Positions 33,022 through 41,610 of a stretch of DNA of 64,000 nucleotides are shown here, in pieces. The stretch is from positions 62,001 to 126,000 of the forward strand of contig NZ_JAAGWG010000010.1 in NCBI RefSeq assembly GCF_010682065.1. The letters are read 5' to 3'. Made by a program: the position numbers and the translations under genes. The notes under the pieces are model-generated. The model was not told the DNA's origin and made no database searches. It was given only the letters and a program-made list of their open reading frames with translations. How positions within the stretch are numbered: the stretch's first letter is position 1; the number at the start of each line of letters is the position of its first letter. Origin of the DNA: Blastococcus saxobsidens (GTDB taxonomy: Bacteria > Actinomycetota > Actinomycetes > Mycobacteriales > Geodermatophilaceae).

Positions 33022-33597
33022 TCAGGCGGTCGCGGCGCGGCGACGACGGCGCATGGAGAGCTCGTCGTCCGACGGCACGACCTGGCCACCGTCGATGCGC
33101 TCGGCCGGCAGCTCGGCCAGCTCGCCGGACAGCTCGCGCAGCGCGCCGGAGACGGCGATGCCGAAGACGCCCTGGCCGCCGGCCAGCAGGTCCACGACCT
33201 CCTCCGCGGAGGTGCACTCGTAGACGGTGGCGCCGTCGGAGAAGAGCGTGACGTTGGCCAGCTCCTTCACCCCGCGCTGGCGGAGGTGGTCGACGGCCTT
33301 GCGGATGTTCTGCAGGGAGACGCCGGTGTCCAGCAGCCGCTTGACGACCTTCAGCACCAGGATGTCGCGGAAGGAGTACAGACGCTGGGTGCCCGAGCCG
33401 GTGGCGCTGCGCACCGACGGGGCCACCAGACCGGTGCGGGCCCAGTAGTCCAGCTGGCGGTAGGTGATCCCGGCAGCGGCGCAGGCGGTCGGGCCGCGGT
33501 AACCGACCAGGTCGGTGTCGACCTCGTCGTACTGCGGCGCCCCGACGGCGGCGTCGCTGAACAGCTGACCCTGGGAGCCGTTGCTCTGGTCGCTCAC
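33022..33597 (-). CDS. MerR family regulator, Rv1830-like
   Basis: A 191-residue regulator. The winged helix is VGYRGPTACAAAGITYRQLDYWARTGLVAPSVRSATGSGTQRLYSFRDILVLKVVKRLL, at about residues 31-90, followed by a helical dimerisation segment (VSLQNIRKAVDHLRQRG) and a C-terminal part ending RRRRRAATA. It lacks the metal-binding cysteines of classical MerR. In M. tuberculosis the equivalent (Rv1830) sits in the same block between Rv1829 and gcvB. GTG 33597 is preceded by AGGAGGACG. It is a candidate regulator of gcvP, whose promoter bears a palindrome in the spacer. Confidence 0.9.
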   Translation of the reverse strand: MSDQSNGSQGQLFSDAAVGAPQYDEVDTDLVGYRGPTACAAAGITYRQLDYWARTGLVAPSVRSATGSGTQRLYSFRDILVLKVVKRLLDTGVSLQNIRKAVDHLRQRGVKELANVTLFSDGATVYECTSAEEVVDLLAGGQGVFGIAVSGALRELSGELAELPAERIDGGQVVPSDDELSMRRRRRAATA

Positions 33598-33798
33598 GTC
33601 CAGCGTCCTCCTCTGTCCCACCGCGTCAGCGGCAGGTCGACGGTCCATCTCCCGGGGAACCCAGGAGTCACACCGCTGTTGTCCGCCGACGGTAAGCCGG
33701 GCCAGGATGCCGGTCAACTGAGCGAGGCGGCGTGTCGCCACACCTGCCCCATTTCGGGTGATGGTCCGGCGGCGCCTGCCGATAGGAACCTGTTGGGC

Positions 33799-34290
33799 TC
33801 AGGTCGGGCCGCCACCGGAGCCGGAGCCGGCGCCGAAGTCCTCCGGCGAGATCTGGTCGAGGAACTCGCGGAACTTCTCGACCTCGTCCTCCTGCTCGTC
33901 GGGGATCTCGATCCCCACCTCGTCGAGCAGGTCGTCGGCGCCGAAGATCGGCGCGCCGGTGCGCACCGCGAGGGCCACCGCGTCGGAGGGCCGGGCGCTG
34001 ACCACTCGCTCGTCGCCGAACACCAGCTCGGCGATGTAGATGCCGTCGCGCATCTCCGTGATGTTGACCGCCTCGAGCTCCGCACCCAGGGTGCGCACGA
34101 CCTCCCGCAGCAGGTCGTGGGTCATCGGGCGGGCCGGGCGGACCCCCTGCTGCTCGAAGGCGATGGCGGCCGCCTCGACGGCGCCGATCCAGATGGGCAG
34201 GTAGCGCTCACCCTGCGTCTCCTTGAGCAGCAGGATGGGCTGGTTGCCCGGCAGTTCGACGCGGACGCCGACGACTCGAAGCTCCTGCAC
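33799..34290 (-). CDS. Bifunctional nuclease family protein (DUF151), Rv1829-like
   Basis: A 163-residue DUF151/BFN-domain protein: VELPGNQPILLLKETQGERYLPIWIGAVEAAAIAFEQQGV, RPMTHDLLREVVRTLGAELEAV, then SARPSDAVALAVRTGAPIF. This domain occurs in plant bifunctional nucleases with RNase/DNase activity. The bacterial proteins are not well characterised. The C-terminus is an acidic helix plus a Gly/Ser tail. It lies between the two MerR genes, exactly as in mycobacteria. Confidence 0.9.
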   Translation of the reverse strand: MQELRVVGVRVELPGNQPILLLKETQGERYLPIWIGAVEAAAIAFEQQGVRPARPMTHDLLREVVRTLGAELEAVNITEMRDGIYIAELVFGDERVVSARPSDAVALAVRTGAPIFGADDLLDEVGIEIPDEQEDEVEKFREFLDQISPEDFGAGSGSGGGPT

Positions 34291-34404
34291 GGTGCGGCTC
34301 CTCGGCTGCGGCCCGGGGGGCGGGCGGGGACGGTCTGGACAGGCGGCCGGTCACTGTCGGGCCGTCGGACGGCCCGGACGGCGACGGGTCCACGGTACGC
34401 CCGC

Positions 34405-35133
34405 TCAGGGGCGCAGGAGGTCCCGCAGGCGCGTCTCGAGCAAGGCGGTGTGCAACTGCGCCGACAGCGCCGCGAGCTCGCCCAGCTTCTCGGTGGCGCG
34501 CGTGCGCGCCTCCTCCGAGCGGGCCCGCAGGACCGGCGCGACGAGCTGCTCGACGAGCCCGGCCTCGCGCTCCACCGCACTGCGGTAGACGCGCAGGTGC
34601 CGGGGCTCGATGCCGTGCCTGGCCAGCCCAGCGGCCGCCCGCGCGATCGGCAGGTCGCCGGCCGGGTGGCGCCCGTCGGCGTCGGTGGAGAGCAGGCCGA
34701 ACTGCACGCAGTCGGCGAGCTGCTCGGGCTCCAGCCCGGCCGCTCGGGCGAACTGCTCCGGGGTCAACGGGGCCTCGCCGGGCTCCCCCGTCGACTCCGG
34801 GGGCGGCGGCGACGCGGGCACCGCGCCGGGCAGCGGCTCGCCGCGGTCCAGCGCGTCCAGGTGGTCCTTGATCACCCGCAACGGCAGGTAGTGGTCCCGC
34901 TGTGCCGTCAGCACGTAGCGCAGCCGGCTCACGTCGGCCTGGGAGAACTTGCGGTACCCCGACGGCGTGCGCTGCGGGTGGACCAGGTCCTCGGACTCCA
35001 GGTAGCGGATCTTGCTGATCGTCACGTCGGGGAAGTCGTCGCGAAGAACGGCCAGCACCTCGCCGATGGTCAGGCGTGGCGTGTGCTGACCGGCGGCGTC
35101 CCCGAGCGCACGTTCGCGCTCGGGCACCACCAT
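34405..35133 (-). CDS. MerR family regulator, Rv1828-like
   Basis: A 242-residue regulator with the DNA-binding domain RLTIGEVLAVLRDDFPDVTISKIRYLESEDLVHPQRTPSGYRKFSQADVSRLRYVL, at about residues 20-75, a Pro-rich linker (PASPPPPESTGEPG) and a C-terminal helical effector domain (EQFARAAGLEPEQLADCVQFGLLS, then long helices). It has no metal-ligand cysteines. I use ATG 35133, four to eight bases after a GAGGGG ribosome site; a GTG just before it is possible. FtsR-like activity (control of cell division genes) has been described for actinobacterial relatives, as I recall, but that is not testable here. Confidence 0.9.
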   Translation of the reverse strand: MVVPERERALGDAAGQHTPRLTIGEVLAVLRDDFPDVTISKIRYLESEDLVHPQRTPSGYRKFSQADVSRLRYVLTAQRDHYLPLRVIKDHLDALDRGEPLPGAVPASPPPPESTGEPGEAPLTPEQFARAAGLEPEQLADCVQFGLLSTDADGRHPAGDLPIARAAAGLARHGIEPRHLRVYRSAVEREAGLVEQLVAPVLRARSEEARTRATEKLGELAALSAQLHTALLETRLRDLLRP

Positions 35134-35212
35134 CACGCCCCTCTCTCGCCGGGACGCCGTCTCCGGGTCCCGGTCCGCGCTCCCCGACTGCGGAGGATCG
35201 CCGGACGGTCCA

Positions 35213-35728
35213 CTAGCGAGCGGCCGGCTCGCCGGTGCGCGGGCCGGTGAGGTACACGAGCCGGAACTTGCCGATCTGCACCTCGTCGCCACCGGCCAGG
35301 TTCGCCACGTCGACCGGCTCACGGTTGACGTAGGTGCCGTTGAGGCTGCCGACGTCGTGCACCGAGAAGCCACCGCCCTCGCGGTGGAACTCGACGTGCC
35401 GGCGGCTCACCGTGACGTCGTCGAGGAAGATGTCGCTGTCGGGGTGGCGACCGGCGGTCGTCACGTCCTGGTCGAGCAGGAACCGGCTGCCGGCGTTGGG
35501 GCCGCGCTTGACCACCAGCAGCGCCGACCCGGCGGGCAGCGACTCGACGGCACCGGCGTGCGCGTCGGGGGTCTCGGTGGCCTCCGGCTGCTCGCCGGAG
35601 TCGTCGCCACCGACCTTGGGGATCACGCTCGTCGACTCGCCGATGCGCTCGGGAGAGAGCGCCGAGCCGCACTGCGCGCAGAAGCGACTGCCCTCGGGGT
35701 TCTCGTGGCCACAGCGAGTGCAGTGCAC
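35213..35728 (-). CDS. garA: FHA domain protein GarA with N-terminal zinc ribbon
   Basis: A 171-residue protein. The C-terminal FHA domain (about residues 70-165) is nearly identical to mycobacterial GarA: GSALLVVKRGPNAGSRFLLDQ, AGRHPDSDIFLDDVTVSRRH, SLNGTYVNREPVD. GarA/OdhI binds and inhibits 2-oxoglutarate dehydrogenase and controls glutamate enzymes until phosphorylated. The usual phosphorylation site ETTS appears here as ESTS (about residue 32). Unlike GarA, the protein begins with a zinc ribbon, CTRCGHENPEGSRFCAQCGSAL (two CxxC pairs). GTG 35728 begins the ribbon, so its inclusion depends on this start; no alternative start lies between the ribbon and the FHA domain. Confidence 0.92.
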   Translation of the reverse strand: MHCTRCGHENPEGSRFCAQCGSALSPERIGESTSVIPKVGGDDSGEQPEATETPDAHAGAVESLPAGSALLVVKRGPNAGSRFLLDQDVTTAGRHPDSDIFLDDVTVSRRHVEFHREGGGFSVHDVGSLNGTYVNREPVDVANLAGGDEVQIGKFRLVYLTGPRTGEPAAR

Positions 35729-35944
35729 GTTGCGTCTCCTCCGGTGCGAGGGGCCCGCCGCGGGCCTCGGTACGGGCCGCGGGCGGCCGGCGGACGGTGG
35801 GCCAGTCAGCCCTCCGTGGTCGGCCGCCGCGGGAGCGGCGGACCGTGGGTCATGGAACCAGCCGGTCGGCCCGAGGGTCAACCGGACGTGCAGTGTGGGA
35901 CGAACGGGTTTCCCGCAGGTGACCCCGCGGATCGCCCCTCCGCG

Positions 35945-35950
35945 ATCATA
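35945..35950 (-). promoter_or_regulatory. Possible -10 box of garA
   Basis: TATGAT on the minus strand, about 215 bases before the garA start, with a weak CTGACT about 15 bases upstream. It would give a long 5' leader. Confidence 0.3.
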
Positions 35951-35987
35951 GTGAGCCCCGCCAGGAGTCAGCCTCCCGGCGGCCCGG

Positions 35988-36410
35988 TCACCGACCGTCG
36001 AGCAGCGCCTGGTAAGCGGCCGCGTCGAGCAGTTGTCCGACCGGGTCCCCACCCTCCCCCGGAACGGCGATGTCGACCAGCCAGCCGTCCCCGTAGGGGT
36101 CGGAGTTCACGGTCTCGGGGGCGTCGGCCAGCCGCTCGTTGACCGCGGTGACCGTGCCGGCGACCGGCGCGTAGAAGTCCGACACGCTCTTGGTGGACTC
36201 CACCTCCCCGATGGCCGTCCCCGGCGCCACCTCGGCGCCGACCTCGGGCAGCTGGACGAAGACGATGTCGCCCAGCGCGTCCTGGGCGTGGTCGGTGATG
36301 CCGATCCGGACGACGATCCCTGCTCCCGCAGTGGCCGAGGCGCCGTCGGCGCCCTGGACCAGCGCCCATTCGTGCTGGTCGGTGTAGCGGCGGTCGTCGG
36401 GCGAGCTCAT
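35988..36410 (-). CDS. gcvH: Glycine cleavage system H protein
   Basis: A 140-residue lipoyl carrier that shuttles the aminomethyl group between the P and T proteins. The lipoylated lysine is K74 in [29 protein letters not shown] and [15 protein letters not shown] are family blocks. There is a short insertion ([13 protein letters not shown]) after the second strand compared with the usual 125-130 residues. It is transcribed towards garA and away from the DUF881 genes in the same orientation as them. As in M. tuberculosis (Rv1826/Rv1827), it precedes garA. Confidence 0.95.
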   Translation of the reverse strand: MSSPDDRRYTDQHEWALVQGADGASATAGAGIVVRIGITDHAQDALGDIVFVQLPEVGAEVAPGTAIGEVESTKSVSDFYAPVAGTVTAVNERLADAPETVNSDPYGDGWLVDIAVPGEGGDPVGQLLDAAAYQALLDGR

Positions 36411-36498
36411 CGTCGATCGTCTCCTGGTGCGGGAATGGAACGGCGTCGGCGCAGGGGCGCGCCTCGAGCGGAGCGAGAGGTGGGGGCCGTCGAGGTCC

Positions 36499-37299
36499 TC
36501 ACTCGGTGTCGGGCGAAGCGTATTGAGGGCGGTCGAGCGGTCGCAACGCGTCCACGACCACCAGGTCGGACTGGGTGATCTGCACGGAGCCGCCGCGGCC
36601 CTCCACGAGCTGCACGACCCCGCCGGGGATGTTCATCGCCGTCGCCATGTTCTGCGGCTCGCCGATGACGACGAACTCGTAGGGGGACGTGAGCGCGGTG
36701 CCGTCGACCCGCAGGTTCCCCGGCTTTCCGGTCACGGCGGTCGACAGCCCGATCCGGATGCCGTCGACCTGCATGGTCTCCGCCCCCGCCCCCCGCAGCT
36801 CCTGGACGACCTCGATGAGGTCGGTGACCCGCACGTCCCCCGAGGGGTCGCGGACGGTGAGCGTCATCCCCTCGCCCTGGGCGGGGAGCGTGCCGTTGAG
36901 GATGCCGAGGGCCTGGGCACGGCGCCGCGCCTCCTCGAGCGCGGTGCCGGTGCGGCTCCCGGACCCGTTGAGCTCCTGCAGGGCCGACCGCTGCTCGGAG
37001 AGTTGCTGGCGGAGCCGGTCCTCGCGCAGGTTGAGCTCGTCGAGGATGCGCACGAGGTCCTCCTCCCGCGCGCCGGCGAGCACTTCCGCCTCGTCGGCGT
37101 TGCGCACCTGCACGGCCAGGGCGAACCCGAGCGCCAGCGTCAGCACGCCGATGAGCGCGGCCGCGACCAGGTCCAGCCGCCGGCGGGCGTTGCGCGGCGC
37201 CGCCCGGGCCGTCGCCGGCTCGGGGGACGCCTCCGGGGACGCCGGCTCCGGCGCCACCCGCTCCGGCTCGGGCGTCGCCGCCGGTCCCGGCCCGGTCAT
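36499..37299 (-). CDS. DUF881 family membrane-anchored protein (Rv1825-like)
   Basis: A 266-residue protein. After a 40-residue Pro/Glu/Ala-rich cytoplasmic tail there is one membrane helix ([24 protein letters not shown]), a coiled coil ([31 protein letters not shown], about 80-110), and the DUF881 domain ([39 protein letters not shown]). DUF881 proteins occur in pairs around a small basic membrane protein near the division/phospholipid genes of Gram-positives. Their role is unknown. ATG 37299 overlaps the stop of the small basic protein gene as ATGA. Confidence 0.92.
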   Translation of the reverse strand: MTGPGPAATPEPERVAPEPASPEASPEPATARAAPRNARRRLDLVAAALIGVLTLALGFALAVQVRNADEAEVLAGAREEDLVRILDELNLREDRLRQQLSEQRSALQELNGSGSRTGTALEEARRRAQALGILNGTLPAQGEGMTLTVRDPSGDVRVTDLIEVVQELRGAGAETMQVDGIRIGLSTAVTGKPGNLRVDGTALTSPYEFVVIGEPQNMATAMNIPGGVVQLVEGRGGSVQITQSDLVVVDALRPLDRPQYASPDTE

Positions 37300-37628
37300 G
37301 CGCGGAAGATGTGCCGTCGGATGGCCGCGGCGTTGCCGAAGATGCGGATGCCCAGGACCACGACCACCGCCGTCGACAGCTGGGCGCCCACCCCCAGCTG
37401 GTCGCCCAGGAAGACGATGAGCGCGGCCACCACCACGTTCGAGACGAACGAGATGACGAACACCTTGGCGTCGAAGATGCCGTCCAGCCGGGCCCGGAAG
37501 CCGCCGAAGACGGCGTCGAGCGCGGCGACCACCGCGATCGGCAGGTAGGGCTGCAGCCACAGGGGGACCGTGGGGTCGAAGACCAGCCCGAGGAGCACGC
37601 CCGCCGCGAGTCCGAGGATCGGGATCAC
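37296..37628 (-). CDS. sbp: Small basic protein Sbp (DUF1290)
   Basis: A 110-residue membrane protein with three helices: IPILGLAAGVLLGLVFDPTVP, PIAVVAALDAVFGGFRA and VFVISFVSNVVVAALIVFLGDQLGVG, ending in a basic RRHIFRA tail. This is the DUF1290/small basic protein family, found between two DUF881 genes in actinobacteria (Rv1823-Rv1825). Function unknown. GTG 37628 gives the usual start; the gene is coupled to the downstream DUF881 gene by four-base overlap. Confidence 0.92.
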   Translation of the reverse strand: MIPILGLAAGVLLGLVFDPTVPLWLQPYLPIAVVAALDAVFGGFRARLDGIFDAKVFVISFVSNVVVAALIVFLGDQLGVGAQLSTAVVVVLGIRIFGNAAAIRRHIFRA

Positions 37629-37632
37629 GGGG

Positions 37633-38541
37633 TCAGCCTCCGGGGGTGGGGTCGGTGCCGGGGTCCCGGCGGGTGTCCAGCGGTTCGGCGGAGCGCAGCT
37701 CGGGTGAGCCGGCTGCGGGCAGGGACAGCTCGTCCTCCTTGGCGAAGTCGAACCGGAGGCCGAAGTTGATCGAGTCCTCGGCGAGGGCCCGGATCTGCGG
37801 ATTGAGGATGAACGCCGCGGCGAGCGCGTCGGGGTCGCCGATCGCGCTGACCTCGTAGGGGTTGGTGACCGGTCGGAAGTCGACGAGCACCGCCTCCCCG
37901 GCGAACCGGATGGCGCTGGTGGGACCCAGCCGCTGCCGGTTGATGCTGATCGCCTCGGCGCCCGCCGCCCACAGGGCGTTGACGACCCGCTGCAGGTCGC
38001 CGTCCTGGATCCGGCCGCGGGGATCGGCCGTGGCGGTCCCTCCGCCCACGGGGTCGTCATCGGCCTCGGCCTCGGCGTTGGCGAGCGTGACCAGCAGGCC
38101 GGGCCCGGTGACCGGGACGGCGCCGGTGCCCTGCTCGGCACGCGCGAGCGCGTCCAGCGCCCGCTGTCCCACCGCGGTCGCGGCCAGGAGGTCGTCGCTG
38201 GTCCGGCTGACCTCCACGCGGAGGTCCTCCAGCTGCGCGGCGAGCTCGTCGCTGAGCTCGGACCGATCCTGGATGTCGCCCACCAGCGCGGAGCGGATCT
38301 CCTGCCGGCCCTGCTGCTTGGCCGCGGCCTGGTCGTAGGTGACGGCCACGAGCAGGCCCGCCACCGCCATCGTCAGCGCGACGAGCACCTGCCCACCGCG
38401 GCGGGGGGCGTCCTGCTCCCCGCGGGCGGCCCGCGCCTCGGCGGCCTGCGCGTAGGCCGGGTCGAGCGTCTCGGCGAGCACGTCGTCGAGCAGCGAGGCG
38501 CCCAGCGAGCGGACCCCACCGGGTGGGCGGTCGGCGGTCAC
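37633..38541 (-). CDS. DUF881 family membrane-anchored protein (Rv1823-like)
   Basis: A 302-residue paralogue of the protein at 36499. A cytoplasmic tail with SLLDDVLAETLDPAYAQAAEAR precedes one membrane helix (GQVLVALTMAVAGLLVAVTYDQ), a coiled coil (RSELSDELAAQLEDLRVEVSRT) and the DUF881 domain (GPGLLVTLANAEAE, DGDLQRVVNALWAAGAEAISIN, NPYEVSAIGDPDALAAAF). The C-terminal 45 residues are low-complexity. GTG 38541 overlaps the stop of the phosphatidyltransferase gene as GTGA, so the four genes from pgsA to the second DUF881 form one tightly coupled operon. Confidence 0.92.
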   Translation of the reverse strand: MTADRPPGGVRSLGASLLDDVLAETLDPAYAQAAEARAARGEQDAPRRGGQVLVALTMAVAGLLVAVTYDQAAAKQQGRQEIRSALVGDIQDRSELSDELAAQLEDLRVEVSRTSDDLLAATAVGQRALDALARAEQGTGAVPVTGPGLLVTLANAEAEADDDPVGGGTATADPRGRIQDGDLQRVVNALWAAGAEAISINRQRLGPTSAIRFAGEAVLVDFRPVTNPYEVSAIGDPDALAAAFILNPQIRALAEDSINFGLRFDFAKEDELSLPAAGSPELRSAEPLDTRRDPGTDPTPGG

Positions 38542-39206
38542 GCGCGGCTCGCCGACCGGGCGGAGCGCTCGGCCGCGACGATCCCGACGACCTGCACGAC
38601 GTAGAAGGCGCCGGCCAGCAGGTACAGCGCGGTTCCCCAGATGGTGAACGCCCACGCGAACGGCGCGGCGATGGTGGCCAGCAGGCTGTCGCCGTCGGCC
38701 AGCAGCAGGCCGGGGAAGGCGTAGAGGAGCAGGAACGTGGCGGCCTTGCCCAGGTAGTGCACCTGGAGCGGCGGATAGCCGTAGGCCCGCAGCACCAGCA
38801 GCATCACGCCCAGGACGAGCTCCCGGCCGAGCAGCAGCAGCACCAGCCACACCGGGATGAAGTCGCGCAGCGCCAGCGCGATCAGCGTGGAGACGATGTA
38901 GAGCCGGTCGGCTGCGGGGTCCAGCAGCGCGCCGAGGCGGCTGCCCTGGTCCAGCCAGCGGGCGATCTTGCCGTCGGCCCAGTCGGAGATGCCCGCGGCC
39001 ATCAGCACGAGCATCGCCCAGAGGTCCTCCTCGGGTCCGAGCAGGAGCCACAGGAAGAGCGGCACGCCGAGCAGCCGGAGGACCGACAGCGCGTTCGGCA
39101 CGGTCCAGATCCGGTCGGGCAGGTCCTCGCGGTCCACGACCCGTGGGGCGCCTACGCCGTCCCCGGGTACGGATGGGGGCGCCGACGGCCCGTTCGACGA
39201 CGTCAC
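38538..39206 (-). CDS. CDP-alcohol phosphatidyltransferase (PgsA/cardiolipin-synthase-like)
   Basis: A 222-residue membrane enzyme that transfers a phosphatidyl group from CDP-diacylglycerol to an alcohol. The full active-site motif is DWADGKIARWLDQGSRLGAL followed by LDPAADR (D-x2-DG-x2-AR-x8-G-x3-D-x3-D), at about residues 75-101. Five or six membrane helices surround it. The substrate (glycerol phosphate or phosphatidylglycerol) cannot be separated by motif alone. The mycobacterial counterpart in this position is PgsA2 (Rv1822). GTG 39206 is the first start; a 30-residue Pro/Gly-rich N-terminus precedes the first helix. Confidence 0.9.
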   Translation of the reverse strand: MTSSNGPSAPPSVPGDGVGAPRVVDREDLPDRIWTVPNALSVLRLLGVPLFLWLLLGPEEDLWAMLVLMAAGISDWADGKIARWLDQGSRLGALLDPAADRLYIVSTLIALALRDFIPVWLVLLLLGRELVLGVMLLVLRAYGYPPLQVHYLGKAATFLLLYAFPGLLLADGDSLLATIAAPFAWAFTIWGTALYLLAGAFYVVQVVGIVAAERSARSASRA

Positions 39207-39329
39207 GACTCCTCCAGCCCCTGCACCAGCGCGTCCGAGGCTAGCCGAAGGACCCCGTCCCCCTCACCGCGCGCATGCTCACGGCGAGCCTCTGGACGGG
39301 ACCGCCCCGCCCTCACCACTCGACGCTGC

Positions 39330-39350
39330 GCGGCGGGTCCGGTCCGCCGC
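39330..39350 (-). terminator. Possible terminator after the EF-G paralogue
   Basis: GCGGCGG and CCGCCGC with a seven-base loop, immediately after the stop codon at 39354. Confidence 0.4.
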
Positions 39351-39353
39351 CGC

Positions 39354-41426
39354 TCAGGCCGGGGCGAGGGTCGCCGGCGCCGGCTCGTAGCCCAGCGGAC
39401 GCCGGTCGAAGCAACCCGTGCCGTGGCTGACCGAGCGCAGCACCCCCGGATAGCCGAGCAGCTCCACCTCCGGCACCTCGGCGCGCACCGTGACGCGGTC
39501 CCGCTCGGGGTCGGCCTCGCTCCCGGTGACGCGGGCGCGCCGCGCGGACAGGTCGCTCATCACCGCCCCGACGTACTCGCCCGGCACCCGCACCTCGACC
39601 TCGCACCACGGCTCGAGCACCCGGGTGCCCACGGCCGTCGCCAGCTCCCGCAGGGCCAGGGCCCCGGCGGCCTGGAAGGCGGCGTCGGAGGAGTCCACCG
39701 AGTGCGCCTTGCCGTCGACCAGCGTCACGTGGACGTCGACGACGGCGCGGTCTCCGTGCACCCCGCGCTCGGCCTGCGCGCGGATCCCCTTCTCCACGCT
39801 CGCGTGGTACTGGGCCGGGACGGTGCCGCCCACGATCCGCTGGTCGAAGACCACGCCCGAGCCCGGCGGCCCGGGCCGGCCTTCCACGACCACCACCGCG
39901 TACTGGCCGTGGCCCCCGGACTGCTTGACGTGCCGGCCGGTCACCCGAGCCGGTCCGCACAGGGTCTCCACGAGCGGTACCCGGACCGGCACCGTCGTCA
40001 CCCCCACCCCGTGCCGGGTCCGCAGCCGGTCGAGCAGCACCTCCGCGTGCCCCTCTCCCACGCACCACAGCAGCAGCTGACCGGTCTCCGGCCGTCGCTC
40101 GAGACGCAGGGTGGGGTCCTCGGCCACGAGCCGGGACAGCGCCGTGGCCATGCGGTCCTCGTCGGCGTGGGAGGCGGCCTCCACCGCGACCGGCAGCTGC
40201 GGCACCGGCAGCTCCCAGGCCGGCACCAGCCGCGGGTCCCCCGGCGAGCTCAGGGTGTCACCTGTCTCCGCCGTCGTCAGCCGCGCCACCGCGCAGATGT
40301 CCCCTGCCGGGCAATGGCTCACCGGCCGCAGCGCGGCGCCCAGCGGGGCCGACAGCACACCGATCCGCTCGTCGCTGTCGTGGTCGGGATGGCCCCGATC
40401 GGCGAGGCCGTGACCGGACACGTGCACGGCGACGTCGGGCCGCAGCGTGCCGGAGAAGACGCGGACCAGCGACACCCGCCCCACGTAGGGGTCGGTCGTC
40501 GTCCGGACCACCTCGGCCACCAGCGGCCCGTCGGGATCGCAGGACAGCGGCGGTGCGGGTGAGCCGTCGGGACGGGTGACCGGCGGGCAGCCGTGCTCCA
40601 TCGGGCAGGGAAAGGCCGAGACCAGCAGGTCGAGCAGCTCCTCGGTGCCCACGCCTGTGAGCGCGGAGACGCAGAGCACCGGGTGGAAGTGCCCCCGCGC
40701 GACGGCGGTCTCCAGGTCGGTGACCAGGTCGGGCAGGGACAGGGCGTCACCGGCGAGGTAGCGCTCCATCAGCGTCTCGTCCTCGCTCTCTCCGATGATG
40801 CCCTCGATGAGCTCGGCACGGAGCCGGTCGGCGTCCGGGGCGCCCGCGGTCTCCCCGGGGGGCTCGAGGAGGGAGAGGAGCCCTCGCGCGGCGCCGTCGG
40901 GGCCCCGGTCGACCAGGTGCATGGGGTAGACCCCCTCCCCCAGCATCAGCTGGCAGAGCCGCACCGCCTCGTCCACGTCGGCCCGTGGCCGGTCGATCTG
41001 AGTGAGCACCACGGCGCGCGGCATGCCGACGGCGGCGCACTCCTCCCAGAGCGCGAGGGTGCCGGCGTCCATGCCGCCCAGGGCGGAGACGACGAACAGC
41101 GCGCTGTCGGCCGCCCGCAGGCCGGCGCGCAGCTCGCCCACGAAGTCCGGGGACCCAGGGGTGTCCAGCAGGGTGATCCGGTGGTCCGCGCGCTCGACGG
41201 TCGCGACGCCGAGGGAGACCGACCGCTGCTGCCGGACCTCGATCTCCTCGCTGTCCAGGCACGTCGTGCCGTCCTCCACACGGCCCGCCCGGGGCACGGC
41301 GCCGGTGGCGGCCAGCAATGCCTCGGCGAGCGTGGTCTTGCCCGCACCGGAGTGGCCGACGAGCGCCACGTTGCGCACCCGCTGGGCCGGTCGCGGTGCC
41401 GGAGCCTGCGGCAGATCCCTCCCCAT
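39354..41426 (-). CDS. fusA2: Elongation factor G-like protein (EF-G2/FusA2)
   Basis: A 690-residue translational GTPase paralogue. GTPase motifs: NVALVGHSGAGKTTLAEAL (G1), RQQRSVSLG (switch I region), LLDTPGSPDFVGEL (G3) and VVLTQIDRPRADV at the G4 position, where NKxD is replaced by TQID. The EF-G domain II and domains III-V follow (GGTVPAQYHASVEKGIR, LVDGKAHSVDSSDAAFQAAGALALREL, VPGEYVGAVMSDLSARRARVTG). The changed G4 motif and divergent effector region match the actinobacterial EF-G2 group (Rv0120c type), whose function is not known. It is not the housekeeping EF-G. Confidence 0.9.
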   Translation of the reverse strand: MGRDLPQAPAPRPAQRVRNVALVGHSGAGKTTLAEALLAATGAVPRAGRVEDGTTCLDSEEIEVRQQRSVSLGVATVERADHRITLLDTPGSPDFVGELRAGLRAADSALFVVSALGGMDAGTLALWEECAAVGMPRAVVLTQIDRPRADVDEAVRLCQLMLGEGVYPMHLVDRGPDGAARGLLSLLEPPGETAGAPDADRLRAELIEGIIGESEDETLMERYLAGDALSLPDLVTDLETAVARGHFHPVLCVSALTGVGTEELLDLLVSAFPCPMEHGCPPVTRPDGSPAPPLSCDPDGPLVAEVVRTTTDPYVGRVSLVRVFSGTLRPDVAVHVSGHGLADRGHPDHDSDERIGVLSAPLGAALRPVSHCPAGDICAVARLTTAETGDTLSSPGDPRLVPAWELPVPQLPVAVEAASHADEDRMATALSRLVAEDPTLRLERRPETGQLLLWCVGEGHAEVLLDRLRTRHGVGVTTVPVRVPLVETLCGPARVTGRHVKQSGGHGQYAVVVVEGRPGPPGSGVVFDQRIVGGTVPAQYHASVEKGIRAQAERGVHGDRAVVDVHVTLVDGKAHSVDSSDAAFQAAGALALRELATAVGTRVLEPWCEVEVRVPGEYVGAVMSDLSARRARVTGSEADPERDRVTVRAEVPEVELLGYPGVLRSVSHGTGCFDRRPLGYEPAPATLAPA

Positions 41427-41610
41427 GGCCGCTCAGCCCTGGCCGGCCGGCGTCACGGCCGGCGTCGGACGTTGTCGGGACGGAGCGGCGACGATGCGCT
41501 CGGCGTGGACGTCCACGGTGCCTCCCGGGGGCGGTGATGTGGTCTGCGTCACAGCCTGCCGCGTGGGTGCGCCGCCCGACAAGACCCGGCGCCCCGCTCA
41601 CCGCGCCCGC

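Noticed and set aside
30039-33251. A 1070-codon plus-strand frame antisense to gcvP
   Set aside because: Composition is Arg/Gly/Val-rich without domains, while the minus-strand gcvP has every family motif.
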